Counted from the stretch's first letter, positions 35,704 through 43,138 are shown. The stretch: DNA of 49,397 nt from Lachnospira sp. (GCA_017621205.1 JAGATQ010000033.1:1-49397); one strand, 5' to 3'. Notes: generated from the letters alone by a model not told the origin. Program-made: numbers and translations.

Positions 35704-35865
35704 ATGAGATATACTGATAAAAAGAAACCAGTTAAAACAATTCCAAATGGGGTTTGGGAAAGCAGCAGACCAGAGCAGCCCAAGGAGAAAAACAGCCCTT
35801 TGAGCCCATCTACCGATTTACAGGGCAATGGTTATCCCACCCCTACGAACCGTCACGGCAAATAA
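35704..35865 (+). CDS. 53-residue Pro/Lys/Ser-rich peptide, candidate kinase substrate or signalling peptide
   Basis: Below typical ORF-size cut-offs but well supported: AGGAGG lies 10 nt before the ATG, followed by 53 codons and TAA. It encodes MRYTDKKKPVKTIPNGVWES at the start and ends YPTPTNRHGK. It is basic at the N-terminus and rich in Pro and Ser/Thr, with no Cys, membrane helix or signal peptide. It contains SP and TP sites (NSPLSPSTD, PTPT). No family is recognised. It follows the membrane Ser/Thr kinase on the same strand, after a large palindrome. I infer, without proof, that it is either a substrate of that kinase or a small regulatory peptide. It could also be a passenger of the palindromic elements around it. 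Confidence 0.55.
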   Translation: MRYTDKKKPVKTIPNGVWESSRPEQPKEKNSPLSPSTDLQGNGYPTPTNRHGK

Positions 35866-35903
35866 GGATATAGGGCATTACCATGCAGAGTGGTACGGAT
35901 ACA

Positions 35904-36249
35904 ATAGTCATGCTTTGTTATGTCTTCTATAATAAAAAGGGACATCTCATCTTTTAAGTTGCATAAAATAAAGATATGTTATGAATTGGTGACTTTGGAT
36001 GGGAATTAGTATTTCTTGATATTCACCATTAATCATCAGCAATTTCGGGACCGGATGTCCCGAAAAGACGCAATTGAGCCATGGATGGCGAATTTGCGTC
36101 GTTTGCGTCAGAAATAATTACCTGCGGGAATATCTTAGAAATACTTATTCCCGAACAACGGAACCAATTTATAGCATATCTTTATTTTATGCAAATGAGA
36201 ACTGCAACCGTCCCTTTTCATATAGAAGACATAACCCAAACATGACTAT
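35904..36249. ncRNA. 346-nt highly structured element: long compound stem with a two-hairpin tip
   Basis: Four successive long-range helices are visible: 35904-35943 with 36210-36249; 35945-35950 with 36195-36200 and then 35959-35982 with 36171-36194 (one U.G wobble in 24 pairs on the plus strand); AATTGGT with ACCAATT (35984/36163); and 36001-36024 with 36128-36152. The tip holds TTTCGGGAC-cggat-GTCCCGAAA (36043-36065) and GACGCAA...TTGCGTC (36067-36100) with GCCAT/ATGGC inside. No protein is encoded. The multi-branched tip argues for a structured RNA more than a simple transposon palindrome, but both remain open and the strand is not settled. Confidence 0.6.
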
Positions 36250-36286
36250 TCTCATAAATATTCTACTTTATAACGACTGGTCTCGA

Positions 36287-37273
36287 TTACAGCATCTCTG
36301 CCCTTAGCTCTTCCCCGCTCTTAGGACTTAAGTATGCCGGTGCAATATCAAATACTGTTTTGCAGCCACTCTGCCCTTCCTTTGCCAGACGGTGTGCCGC
36401 TCTTGCATAGGCAATCAGCACACTGGCAGTAAATTCCGGGTTGGAATCCAGCTTCAGACTATATTCCACCAGATGCTTATGTTCCTTATTTAATCCCGTC
36501 ACTCCACTTCGCAGTACAAAGCCACCATGCGGGATACCACTGTGCTTCTCAAGCAGCTCCTCCTCACTGATAAAATGAACCGTTGTATCATAATCTGCAA
36601 AATAGTTGGGCATGGTTTTAATCTCTTCTTCAATCTTTGCAGCATCCGCACCCTCTTCCAAAACAACAAAACACTCTCTCGTATGCTTTTCCCGGGTAGT
36701 GAACTCTGGATTACTTCCGGAACGCACTGCCTCCAAGGCACTCTCAATAGGAATGGTATACTGCTTTGCATTCTTTACTCCTTCAATACGTCGAAGGGCG
36801 TCGGAATGTCCCTGACTGACACCCTTTCCCCAGAAGGTATAGTCCTTACCCTCCGGCAACAGTGCATTGCCATACAGACGGTTTAAGGAGAACATTCCCG
36901 GATCCCAACCGACAGAAATAATCGCCACATGGGAGCTGGCAGAAGCAGCTGCATCCACATTAGAGAAATGCTCTGGAATCCGTGCATGGGTATCAAAGCT
37001 GTCAATGACATTGAAGTCCTTCGCATACTGCCTGGTCTGCTCCGGCAAATCTGTTGCACTGCCTCCACACAGTATCATTACATCAATCTTGTCCTTATAG
37101 TCTTTTACCTCATCCACATGGCAGACCTTTGCCGTATCTGTAAGAATCGTCACGGTAGAAGGCTCTCTTCTTGTAAATACTGCCACCAGCTCCATATCCT
37201 CATTCTGGCGGATTGCACACTCCACCCCTCTTCCTAAATTACCATATCCTAAAATACCAATTCTCGTACTCAT
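36287..37273 (-). CDS. ddh: meso-Diaminopimelate D-dehydrogenase
   Basis: This 328-residue NADP-dependent enzyme reductively aminates L-2-amino-6-oxopimelate to meso-diaminopimelate in one step, bypassing the longer succinyl/acetyl routes to peptidoglycan and lysine. The Rossmann start IGILGYGNLGRGVECAI and the Ddh-specific VGWDPGMFSLNRLYG and WGKGVSQGHSDALRRI blocks identify it. The length fits the family (about 326). The ATG at 37273 has AGGAG upstream. A hairpin repeat separates it from the upstream unknown gene, so it is probably transcribed alone. Confidence 0.95.
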   Translation of the reverse strand: MSTRIGILGYGNLGRGVECAIRQNEDMELVAVFTRREPSTVTILTDTAKVCHVDEVKDYKDKIDVMILCGGSATDLPEQTRQYAKDFNVIDSFDTHARIPEHFSNVDAAASASSHVAIISVGWDPGMFSLNRLYGNALLPEGKDYTFWGKGVSQGHSDALRRIEGVKNAKQYTIPIESALEAVRSGSNPEFTTREKHTRECFVVLEEGADAAKIEEEIKTMPNYFADYDTTVHFISEEELLEKHSGIPHGGFVLRSGVTGLNKEHKHLVEYSLKLDSNPEFTASVLIAYARAAHRLAKEGQSGCKTVFDIAPAYLSPKSGEELRAEML

Positions 37274-37301
37274 CCTGTTACTCCTTCCTATTTTTTATTT
37301 C

Positions 37302-37365
37302 TTAGGTAATTGCGAAACTCGTAGCCACTAGGATTTAGTTCCTATTGGTTTCGCAAATACCTATT
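37302..37365. repeat. Intergenic hairpin repeat between ddh and the upstream gene
   Basis: Left AGGTAATTGCGAAAC and right GTTTCGCAAATACCT pair, and inside them CCACTAGGA pairs with TCCTATTGG, giving one long stem. The right arm (CTATTGGTTTCGCAAATACC) recurs at 38016 onward as a degenerate copy (CTATTAGTTTCACAATATCC), and the left-arm core GTAATTG.GAAACT recurs at 41557. It ends exactly at the stop codon of the unknown gene. Confidence 0.55.
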
Positions 37366-37905
37366 TTATTCCTCGGGAAAATTATATGGATATCCTAGCT
37401 TCCCCATAAAGTCTGCCATCTGCCAGCAGTCACAATACCCTGACTCATCCTCCTCATAAGCAAAGGCTTCCTCTTCGTACATCTCCTCCGACCAGGGCAT
37501 CAGATACTTCTCAATGCTTTCCCTGGGAACACCAAAGCTTTTTGCAATCAGCTCTGCATTACCGGTGCCGCCCATCTGCTCCTCGCCAAAATAATCCGGT
37601 TCTGCCATAAAAGAATCCAGCTCCTGTCCCTTGTCATAAAAGTAATAGCCCCAGAAATCATCATCATAAATATAGGGGTACAATACTTTGCCATTAATGG
37701 CAATCGACAAACAGGCTGCCAAACTATTATAGCCTACAATTCCCTCGTTAAATAGTATAACCGACCCATTGCTCTGTTCTATGTACTGGCACTTAGCTGG
37801 TTCAATATAAAATTTATCGTTGGCATCCGCCGCCTCCTTAACCGCCTTGATTGCCTGTTCCTTTGTACATCCGGGTAAAATGGCAAGGTCTAAAAACAAT
37901 CCCAT
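37366..37905 (-). CDS. Acidic protein of unknown function
   Basis: This 179-residue, strongly acidic cytoplasmic protein (for example EEMYEEEAFAYEEDESGYCD) has no signal peptide, membrane helix or catalytic motif that I recognise. Aromatic-rich strands (VLYPYIYDDDFWGYYFYDKG) and a central helix (TGNAELIAKSFGVPRESIEKYL) suggest a compact fold. Small acidic proteins of this kind are sometimes immunity-type proteins, but there is no toxin gene nearby and I make no such call. It is flanked on both sides by hairpin repeats. GAGAGGAG lies upstream of the ATG. Confidence 0.6.
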   Translation of the reverse strand: MGLFLDLAILPGCTKEQAIKAVKEAADANDKFYIEPAKCQYIEQSNGSVILFNEGIVGYNSLAACLSIAINGKVLYPYIYDDDFWGYYFYDKGQELDSFMAEPDYFGEEQMGGTGNAELIAKSFGVPRESIEKYLMPWSEEMYEEEAFAYEEDESGYCDCWQMADFMGKLGYPYNFPEE

Positions 37906-37965
37906 ATATTACACTCCTCTCTCACTTTATATTGTAATTGTAAAATTCAGGTTTTTTTAAGCCCC

Positions 37966-38000
37966 GTTGTGCAATTGAAACATTGTTTCAATTGCACAAC
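37966..38000. repeat. Perfect 17-bp inverted repeat in the 345-bp gap before the oxidoreductase genes
   Basis: GTTGTGCAATTGAAACA (37966-37982) and its exact complement (37984-38000) are separated by one base. It lies within 37906-38250, which has no gene. The rest of that gap holds a degenerate copy of the 37302-37365 right arm (about 38016-38041), a small hairpin ATTGC-ttc-GCAAT (38080-38092) and repeat copy B (38181-38242). There is no T-run beside it, so it is not a standard terminator. Confidence 0.75.
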
Positions 38001-38180
38001 TTGAGTTTATAGAACTATTAGTTTCACAATATCCTATTTTATTAATAGGGAAATTACTCAATATCATGAAATATTAATTATTGCTTCGCAATGACATATC
38101 CAACTGCCATTATATAAGATTCTCAAAAAAATGTAAAGATATGGGATTTTTTGTAACGCAATTGTGTTGTTGGGAGGGCT

Positions 38181-38242
38181 CAAGTTTTGCACATATTATA
38201 ATTCCTAGTGTAATATAAACTTCATGTGCGAAGTTTGGGTTA
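38181..38242. repeat. Intergenic hairpin repeat, copy B
   Basis: This is a diverged copy of 18031-18090. The arms AAGTTTTGCACAT and ATGTGCGAAGTTT pair. At the C-G pair of TGCACAT/ATGTGCG, copy A has T-A (CGTACAT/ATTTACG), and a T.G pair here is C-G there. It ends 8 nt past the oxidoreductase stop codon. Confidence 0.6.
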
Positions 38243-38250
38243 TTGATAAT

Positions 38251-40437
38251 TCACAATAACGGATGCTCTGCCCTTGCCTTTAAACGCTCCCATCTGTAAT
38301 CAATCTCCTGTTGTATCTCCTGCACCAGCCCCTGATAGCAATCCTTACCAAGATGCTTCGTCCGCCCCATCATTAAAAACCAGTCAAGCACCGGACGTTT
38401 TTTATTATTTTGTTCCGGATTATAGCTTAAGGAGGTTTTTCCCTGTTCTATCTCAAACAGAGGGAAATAGCAGCAATCCACCGCAGCACCAATCACACTT
38501 CGTTCCTGATTCGGCTTATCATTCCAGTTGAGAGGACAGGCTGATAATGCCTTAATATACGCTGTTCCGTACTCCGTGGCATAGTGCTGTGCCTTCTTTG
38601 CCTTTTTTATAAAATCTGTTGGGTTCGATTCCACCACCGTTGCCACATAGGGAAGTCCTGTAGCCGCCATTAGCATAGCAGAATCTTTATGGAAGAATGT
38701 TTTCCCATAGGAATGCTTACCTAGATGCGAGGTAGCACTTTTCGCACCCTTTGGTGTGGAGTAGGAAAGTTGGTAACCGGTATTCATATAGCCGCCATTA
38801 TCGTATTCGAACAACAACACCCGGTCCCCCCGAAGGGCAGTTCCCAGTGCGGAACCCATACCAATATCCATTCCACCATCTCCACTCACCATTACAAAAG
38901 TAATCTTTCCTTCCGGATACTCCCCTCTGTCCTGCCTCTGATGAAACATTTCTGAAAGTCCTGCAAGTGTGGCAGCTCCATTCTGAAATAGGTTGTGTAC
39001 ATAGGGAATCTTAAAGGCTGTCTTGGGATATGGAGTCGTTACGACCATGCCACACCCCGTCTGAAATAAAATTACTACATTGCCAGCAATACCCTTTAAC
39101 AACAGATTGACATTGACAGGAATACCACAACCCGGGCATGCACCATGTCCGGGTGCTAACCGGTATGGCATGGCAGTCAGTGCATTTAATCCACTTTCCG
39201 TCCTGCTAACCTCACTCTCCTGTGCTGCAATAGGAGCAAAGTACTGTGTCTGCCCGGACGCTTCCTTACCCCGATACGCTCCATAATAATCAAAGTCCGC
39301 ACACTCCTTCTCATAACCGAGAGAGAACAACGCACTGGCATCCTCCTCATAGAAATCCAGACCACCAAGTCCATAAATCCGGCTGAACACTCTTCCCTTA
39401 AAATCGGTCTCCAGCAAGGCAGCCTTTAATTCTAATGTCAAATTACCGCCTCTTGCACCATAGCTATCCTGACGGTCAGCGATAATGACCGTTTTAGCAT
39501 TTTTACAGACAGCAGAAAGCTCCTTTCCCGGAAAGGGCCGAAGCAGTTTAGATGTTGCAACCCCTACCTTTTTTCCCTCCGCACGCATCCGCTTTGCTGC
39601 AACCTTAGCCGTATGATAGGCAGAGCCTAAAAGCACGAGAATCACATCAGCATCTGCTGTTTCATATTCCTCTAAAAGCCCATATTCCCTGCCGGAAAGG
39701 TCAGCATAGTCCTTCATAATATCAAGCACCTCAAGACGTGCCTTCTCCATCGCCTGATAAAGCTGGTATTTGTTGTTAATCAAATCCGGCTCATTCATAT
39801 ACGTACCAATGGAAGCCGGATGCTCAAAATCTAACGCACTGTAGTCAGCATGATATTCTCCCAAGAAATCCCTAACCACCTCATCTTGTGCAAACACAGT
39901 AACATTTCGCTTCTGATGGCTGGTAAAAAAGCCATCATACGCTACAATCAGTGGCAGCTTTACCCGCTCTGCAAGCTTTAATCCGATAATATTAAAATCA
40001 TAAACTTCCTGCGGCGTATTGGCAAATAAGATAAGCCATCCTGTATTTAACGTATACATGATATCACTATGGTCCCCTTTAATAGATAAGGGACCGGAAA
40101 CCGTTCTACAGGCTACATTCATAACCATTGGAAAGCGGGTTCCCGATTGCACCGGAAGCTGCTCTAAGGCATAGAGCAGACCATTGGCACTCGTAGCATT
40201 AAACACTCTTCCTCCTCCAGTGCTGGCACCATAGCAGATTCCGGCAGCACTATGCTCACCCTCTGCCGCCATAAGGGAAATCGTATGCTTCCCCTCTGCC
40301 TTCATCTGATCTAGCTGCTCTGCAATCTGGGTGGAAGGAGTAATCGGATAATAACCCATCACATGATAATTAATCTGCTTTGCCGCATACGCTGCCAATT
40401 CATTGCCACTTTCAAACAATGCAACCTGTTCTTCCAT
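38251..40437 (-). CDS. 2-oxoacid:ferredoxin oxidoreductase, fused alpha-beta subunits
   Basis: This 728-residue fusion has an alpha-subunit (VALFESGNELAAYAAKQIN...GYYPITPSTQIAEQL, residues 1-380) followed by a thiamine-diphosphate beta-subunit. The latter has GACPGCG for the iron-sulfur cluster region and GDGGMDIGMGSALGTAL plus NGGYMNTGYQ for the TPP/Mg site. It oxidatively decarboxylates a 2-oxoacid to acyl-CoA while reducing ferredoxin in anaerobic metabolism. The subunit pattern resembles 2-oxoisovalerate/indolepyruvate types more than pyruvate-specific POR, but the substrate is not certain. Its ATG shares a base with the TAA of the preceding gamma-delta gene (TAATG), so translation is coupled. 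Confidence 0.88.
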   Translation of the reverse strand: MEEQVALFESGNELAAYAAKQINYHVMGYYPITPSTQIAEQLDQMKAEGKHTISLMAAEGEHSAAGICYGASTGGGRVFNATSANGLLYALEQLPVQSGTRFPMVMNVACRTVSGPLSIKGDHSDIMYTLNTGWLILFANTPQEVYDFNIIGLKLAERVKLPLIVAYDGFFTSHQKRNVTVFAQDEVVRDFLGEYHADYSALDFEHPASIGTYMNEPDLINNKYQLYQAMEKARLEVLDIMKDYADLSGREYGLLEEYETADADVILVLLGSAYHTAKVAAKRMRAEGKKVGVATSKLLRPFPGKELSAVCKNAKTVIIADRQDSYGARGGNLTLELKAALLETDFKGRVFSRIYGLGGLDFYEEDASALFSLGYEKECADFDYYGAYRGKEASGQTQYFAPIAAQESEVSRTESGLNALTAMPYRLAPGHGACPGCGIPVNVNLLLKGIAGNVVILFQTGCGMVVTTPYPKTAFKIPYVHNLFQNGAATLAGLSEMFHQRQDRGEYPEGKITFVMVSGDGGMDIGMGSALGTALRGDRVLLFEYDNGGYMNTGYQLSYSTPKGAKSATSHLGKHSYGKTFFHKDSAMLMAATGLPYVATVVESNPTDFIKKAKKAQHYATEYGTAYIKALSACPLNWNDKPNQERSVIGAAVDCCYFPLFEIEQGKTSLSYNPEQNNKKRPVLDWFLMMGRTKHLGKDCYQGLVQEIQQEIDYRWERLKARAEHPLL

Positions 40438-41525
40438 TATACTAATCCTCCATCTACCCTCTGCTCTGTCAAATACGCTTCACTCGTTACATAGGAATTT
40501 GCTCCTACCTCCTCATAACTCTCTGGCTGTTTCAGCACCCCTCTTGTTTCCATCGTATGTGGAAGGCTTTCATAATCTGCTTCTAACACTCTTGTCAGGG
40601 CATTTGTTGGACAAATCTCCACACAACGCAGACAGCCCTTACAATGATGATAATTCAAGCCCTGATTTACCATGCATTCCTTCCCTTTATAAATACCTTT
40701 TGCAAAATGAAATACATAATCGGGACATGTACTTTCACACAAAGCACAATTAATACATTTTTCCTGATTAAAATAAGGTACATAGCCCTCCCGGCTGGCA
40801 GACAAATCATTGGACACCGTAGAACCAAAGCAGGGATTGACACCACCAATAGGAGCGTTATCATATCCCCAATCACTGCGTGTACGCACATAATCCAATG
40901 CATCCAAACCTTCTTCACCTACAAAATATTCCTTTGTTTCTTCCTGATACCCCCTGATAATTCCCTTTAGGTTGGCTTCTAGCAGTGCAGGATATTTACT
41001 TCCCAAAGCTTCCTTAGAAACCTCTATCGCCGCCTCTAAAGGCAAAAAACCAGATGCACGAACTAATGCCCCAAGCATAACCATATTGATGCGGGTCTTT
41101 TCCTCCATGGCAATTCCTAACGCATCAATACAATAAATTGTCCCCGCAGGCAGCTTTAATGCCTCCCGCATCTGTTTAGGGCTCTTTCTCGTATTGATCA
41201 CAATACAGCTCTCCTTCGTTACCCCTGCTGCCACATTTGCCTTTCCAATCATAGCCTCATGAAACAGACCAAGCAGATGAGGGGATTCTACCGGAGAATT
41301 AATGCCAATCTCTCCTGGTTTTTCACAGTATCGGACAAACGCTTTTACCGGAGACCCCCTCTTTTCCGAGCCATAGCTTGCAAAGCTCATTGCGTTCAGG
41401 TTAAGCTTCATCGCCCCAAGCTCACCGAGTAGCTTGCCACATAGATTGGCACCTAAGCCTCCGATGCTTTCCAAACGAATTTCATAATAAGAATTTTGAT
41501 TTGTAATAGGTAAAATTGAATTCAT
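40437..41525 (-). CDS. 2-oxoacid:ferredoxin oxidoreductase, fused gamma and delta (2[4Fe-4S]) subunits
   Basis: This 362-residue protein has a gamma domain (YEIRLESIGGLGANLCGKLL, then SYGSEKRGSPVKAFVRYC) that binds CoA or transfers the acyl group, followed by a ferredoxin-like delta domain with two cysteine motifs: CINCALCESTCPD and CKGCLRCVEICP. It relays electrons from the TPP site of the downstream alpha-beta subunit to ferredoxin. The start is the ATG at 41525, with GAGAGG upstream, rather than the in-frame start at 41552. It is the first gene of a coupled pair with the alpha-beta gene. A hairpin at 41546-41590 lies just upstream in its leader. Confidence 0.88.
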   Translation of the reverse strand: MNSILPITNQNSYYEIRLESIGGLGANLCGKLLGELGAMKLNLNAMSFASYGSEKRGSPVKAFVRYCEKPGEIGINSPVESPHLLGLFHEAMIGKANVAAGVTKESCIVINTRKSPKQMREALKLPAGTIYCIDALGIAMEEKTRINMVMLGALVRASGFLPLEAAIEVSKEALGSKYPALLEANLKGIIRGYQEETKEYFVGEEGLDALDYVRTRSDWGYDNAPIGGVNPCFGSTVSNDLSASREGYVPYFNQEKCINCALCESTCPDYVFHFAKGIYKGKECMVNQGLNYHHCKGCLRCVEICPTNALTRVLEADYESLPHTMETRGVLKQPESYEEVGANSYVTSEAYLTEQRVDGGLV

Positions 41526-41545
41526 TTTGCTACCTCTCTCATGGA

Positions 41546-41590
41546 TTTGCAATCAAGTAATTGAGAAACTATTTTTCAATCACTTGCAAA
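41546..41590. repeat. Hairpin in the leader of the oxidoreductase operon
   Basis: TTTGCAATCAAGTAATTGAG (41546-41565) pairs imperfectly with the 41571-41590 segment, mainly TTTGCAA with TTGCAAA and the AATTGAG/TTCAATC core. The GTAATTGAGAAACT core resembles the left arm of the hairpin at 37302-37365. Confidence 0.45.
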
Positions 41591-41690
41591 AAACATTAAA
41601 TATAGAGTTATTATTCAAGAAAAAAAGGAAATTTATACTCTTTTTTTACAATTGCATTAATAGTACAAGTAATAAAATTTTTTATTTTTT

Positions 41691-41754
41691 ACGTAAAGTT
41701 AACTTGACATTTTTCGAAACAGGTGTATACTATAATGTAAAGTAAGCTTTACGT
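41691..41754 (+). promoter_or_regulatory. Promoter bracketed by two matching operator dyads
   Basis: -35 TTGACA (41704-41709) and -10 TATACT (41726-41731) have a 16-nt spacer. One dyad, ATGTAAAGTAAGCTTTACGT (41735-41754), covers the start site. A second, ACGTAAAGTTAACTTGACAT (41691-41710), overlaps the -35 with the same half-sites and 4-bp centre. Dyad centres are 44 bp apart (about four helical turns), so a looping or cooperative repressor fits. The XRE protein encoded 27 nt downstream is the obvious ligand. Confidence 0.75.
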
Positions 41755-41780
41755 TTTAGATTTAGAAAGGAGAATACTAT

Positions 41781-41984
41781 TTGAAAAATCGTTTGGAAGA
41801 GCTGCGAAAAAAACATAACTTAACACAAGAGGAGCTTGCTGACCGAATGGAAGTCTCACGGCAATCTATTCACTCTTTAGAGAGTGGCAAGTACAATCCT
41901 TCCATTTTACTTGCCTTTAAGCTAGCCCGCTATTTTCATGTTACTATCGAAGACATTTTTATTTATGAGGAGGACGCATTATGA
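41781..41984 (+). CDS. Small XRE-family transcriptional regulator
   Basis: This 67-residue one-domain repressor-type protein has the HTH NLTQEELADRMEVSRQSIHSLESGKYNPS and an extra acidic end (VTIEDIFIYEEDAL). Its start is TTG (41781), with AAAGGAGAA 7-8 nt upstream. The operator dyads at 41691-41754 lie in its own promoter, so negative autoregulation is likely. It overlaps the following membrane protein gene by 4 nt (ATGA). Confidence 0.88.
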   Translation: MKNRLEELRKKHNLTQEELADRMEVSRQSIHSLESGKYNPSILLAFKLARYFHVTIEDIFIYEEDAL

Positions 41985-42409
41985 AACAGAAAACAAAACA
42001 TATATTATATCTATTAGCAATTGCTATCTGCTGGGTAGGTGGAGTAACCTTGATTATAAGCGGAGGAACCAATGTACTTTTTCATCTGAAAGGAGCATTA
42101 AAGGTTGGAGTTATTCTTCTGGGCGTGCTACTGCTGCTACTTTCCTGCGTACTGTGCTATATGCTGCTCTCATTATATATCAAGGAGAATCGGGAGCTTA
42201 GAATTGAAGAAGAAGACGAACGCAATCAAATGATACGGGGAATTGCTGCACAAAACACCAATCTTGTATTTGTCTTTTTGCTCGTAGCTGCTATGATTGT
42301 ATTATCGGCATTAAACTATACGCTGGCTGCAGTTATTTTAATGGCAATTATATTGATTGGTAATTTAGTTAATTTATTGTTTATTGGTTATTATGATAAA
42401 CGGTTGTAA
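41981..42409 (+). CDS. Membrane protein with DER....RG.AAQ motif (DUF2178-like)
   Basis: This 142-residue protein has two N-terminal helices (ILYLLAIAICWVGGVTLII and VGVILLGVLLLLLSCVLCYM), an acidic cytoplasmic loop with ELRIEEEDERNQMIRGIAAQ, then two more helices. The loop motif DERNQMIRGIAAQ matches DERQQLARGRAAQ in the membrane protein at 23138, and both genes share operons with a small XRE regulator. DUF2178-type proteins of this layout are thought to pair with an XRE partner; I infer a membrane sensor that controls the regulator. RBS GAGGAGG precedes the ATG. Confidence 0.75.
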   Translation: MKQKTKHILYLLAIAICWVGGVTLIISGGTNVLFHLKGALKVGVILLGVLLLLLSCVLCYMLLSLYIKENRELRIEEEDERNQMIRGIAAQNTNLVFVFLLVAAMIVLSALNYTLAAVILMAIILIGNLVNLLFIGYYDKRL

Positions 42410-42467
42410 GAGATAACAATACCATTCATTAACAAAACCTGATTTCCTAATAGAATAGAGACATAAC

Positions 42468-42521
42468 AGTAAATGCCCCCATAAATAACAGTAAATGCTA
42501 TTTGTGGGGGGAGTGTTTACT
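42468..42521. repeat. Long hairpin with internal direct repeat, after the XRE operon
   Basis: The arms 42468-42487 and 42499-42521 pair over about 20 positions, with GCCCCC/GGGGGG in the middle. The 11-mer ACAGTAAATGC occurs twice (42466, 42488). There is no T-run, so it is not a clean terminator; it marks the boundary between the operon and the accessory region. The remaining gap up to 42657 holds only a small AATTAAC/GTTAATT hairpin (42538-42557). Confidence 0.55.
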
Positions 42522-42657
42522 ATTCGAACTCCCTAATAATTAACTTATTTGTTAATTTTAGGCATATTCCCTACTATTTTATACTGCATATTTCGTATAT
42601 TATCCATATTATTTTGGTTTTCAGAGCAAACAGGTATCATATGGGTATCATTAAACT

Positions 42658-42984
42658 TTACAACCCAAATGTCCGATACAGCCATGCTTTACTATCAACT
42701 AACATATGCAAAATCCTAACTATGTAAATGGTGTCCCCCTCTATCACATAATAAATCTTGTAATTGCGATAATAATCTTTTCGGACACCCAATCCAGCAA
42801 GCAACTCATCTTCGTCCAACTCGTTTCTCTCCGGAAAATTTACCAAAGAATTTATCTTTGCACGAATTCCATTTACTGTATTTTCAGTGGCAGACGGATT
42901 TTTCAATTCGTAGGCAATGTAATTGCCAGCATTTTCCAAGTCTTCCTCAGCTAAATCCGTAATTCTAATTCGATATTGCCTCAT
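42658..42984 (-). CDS. RelE/ParE-family toxin
   Basis: This 108-residue protein has the RelE/ParE fold pattern: MRQYRIRITDLAEEDLENAGNYIAYELKNP, a central helix, then GLGVRKDYYRNYKIYYVIEGDTIYIVRILH. The final YKIYYVIE...I.RILH block is the most typical part. I start it at the ATG at 42984. A longer frame to 43011 lies wholly inside the antitoxin gene and is not needed. It overlaps the antitoxin by 20 nt, as expected of a toxin-antitoxin pair. It probably cleaves ribosome-bound mRNA or poisons gyrase, but the subfamily cannot be fixed from sequence. Confidence 0.85.
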   Translation of the reverse strand: MRQYRIRITDLAEEDLENAGNYIAYELKNPSATENTVNGIRAKINSLVNFPERNELDEDELLAGLGVRKDYYRNYKIYYVIEGDTIYIVRILHMLVDSKAWLYRTFGL

Positions 42985-43138
42985 CTCTGTATTTCTTCTC
43001 CAATCTGTCACACACAGTATTAAAGTCTTTTGTCTTTCCCTCTTTTATCTGTTCTAACCCAGCCATCACGAGTTCTCGGACTTCTTTCTTTTGTTCATCC
43101 AAAGCTCTTTGGTAATCTTCTTTTAATGCCACAGCCAT
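42965..43138 (-). CDS. Cognate antitoxin (57 residues)
   Basis: This short gene starts at the ATG at 43138 with AAAGGA upstream and encodes MAVALKEDYQRALDEQKKEV through RDEAISN. It is a highly charged, fully helical 57-residue peptide without a clear DNA-binding N-terminus. It overlaps the RelE/ParE-type toxin gene by 20 nt and precedes it on the same strand, the usual antitoxin-first order. The helical C-terminus is expected to wrap around the toxin. No specific antitoxin family is assigned. Confidence 0.7.
   Translation of the reverse strand: MAVALKEDYQRALDEQKKEVRELVMAGLEQIKEGKTKDFNTVCDRLEKKYRDEAISN

Noticed and set aside
36074..36307. 77-codon frame inside the 346-nt structured element
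   Set aside because: It has no RBS, it overlaps the end of ddh, and the bases are accounted for by stem pairing.
42468..42521. Terminator of the XRE operon
   Set aside because: Long stem but no T-run on either side; could be a repeat-derived hairpin.
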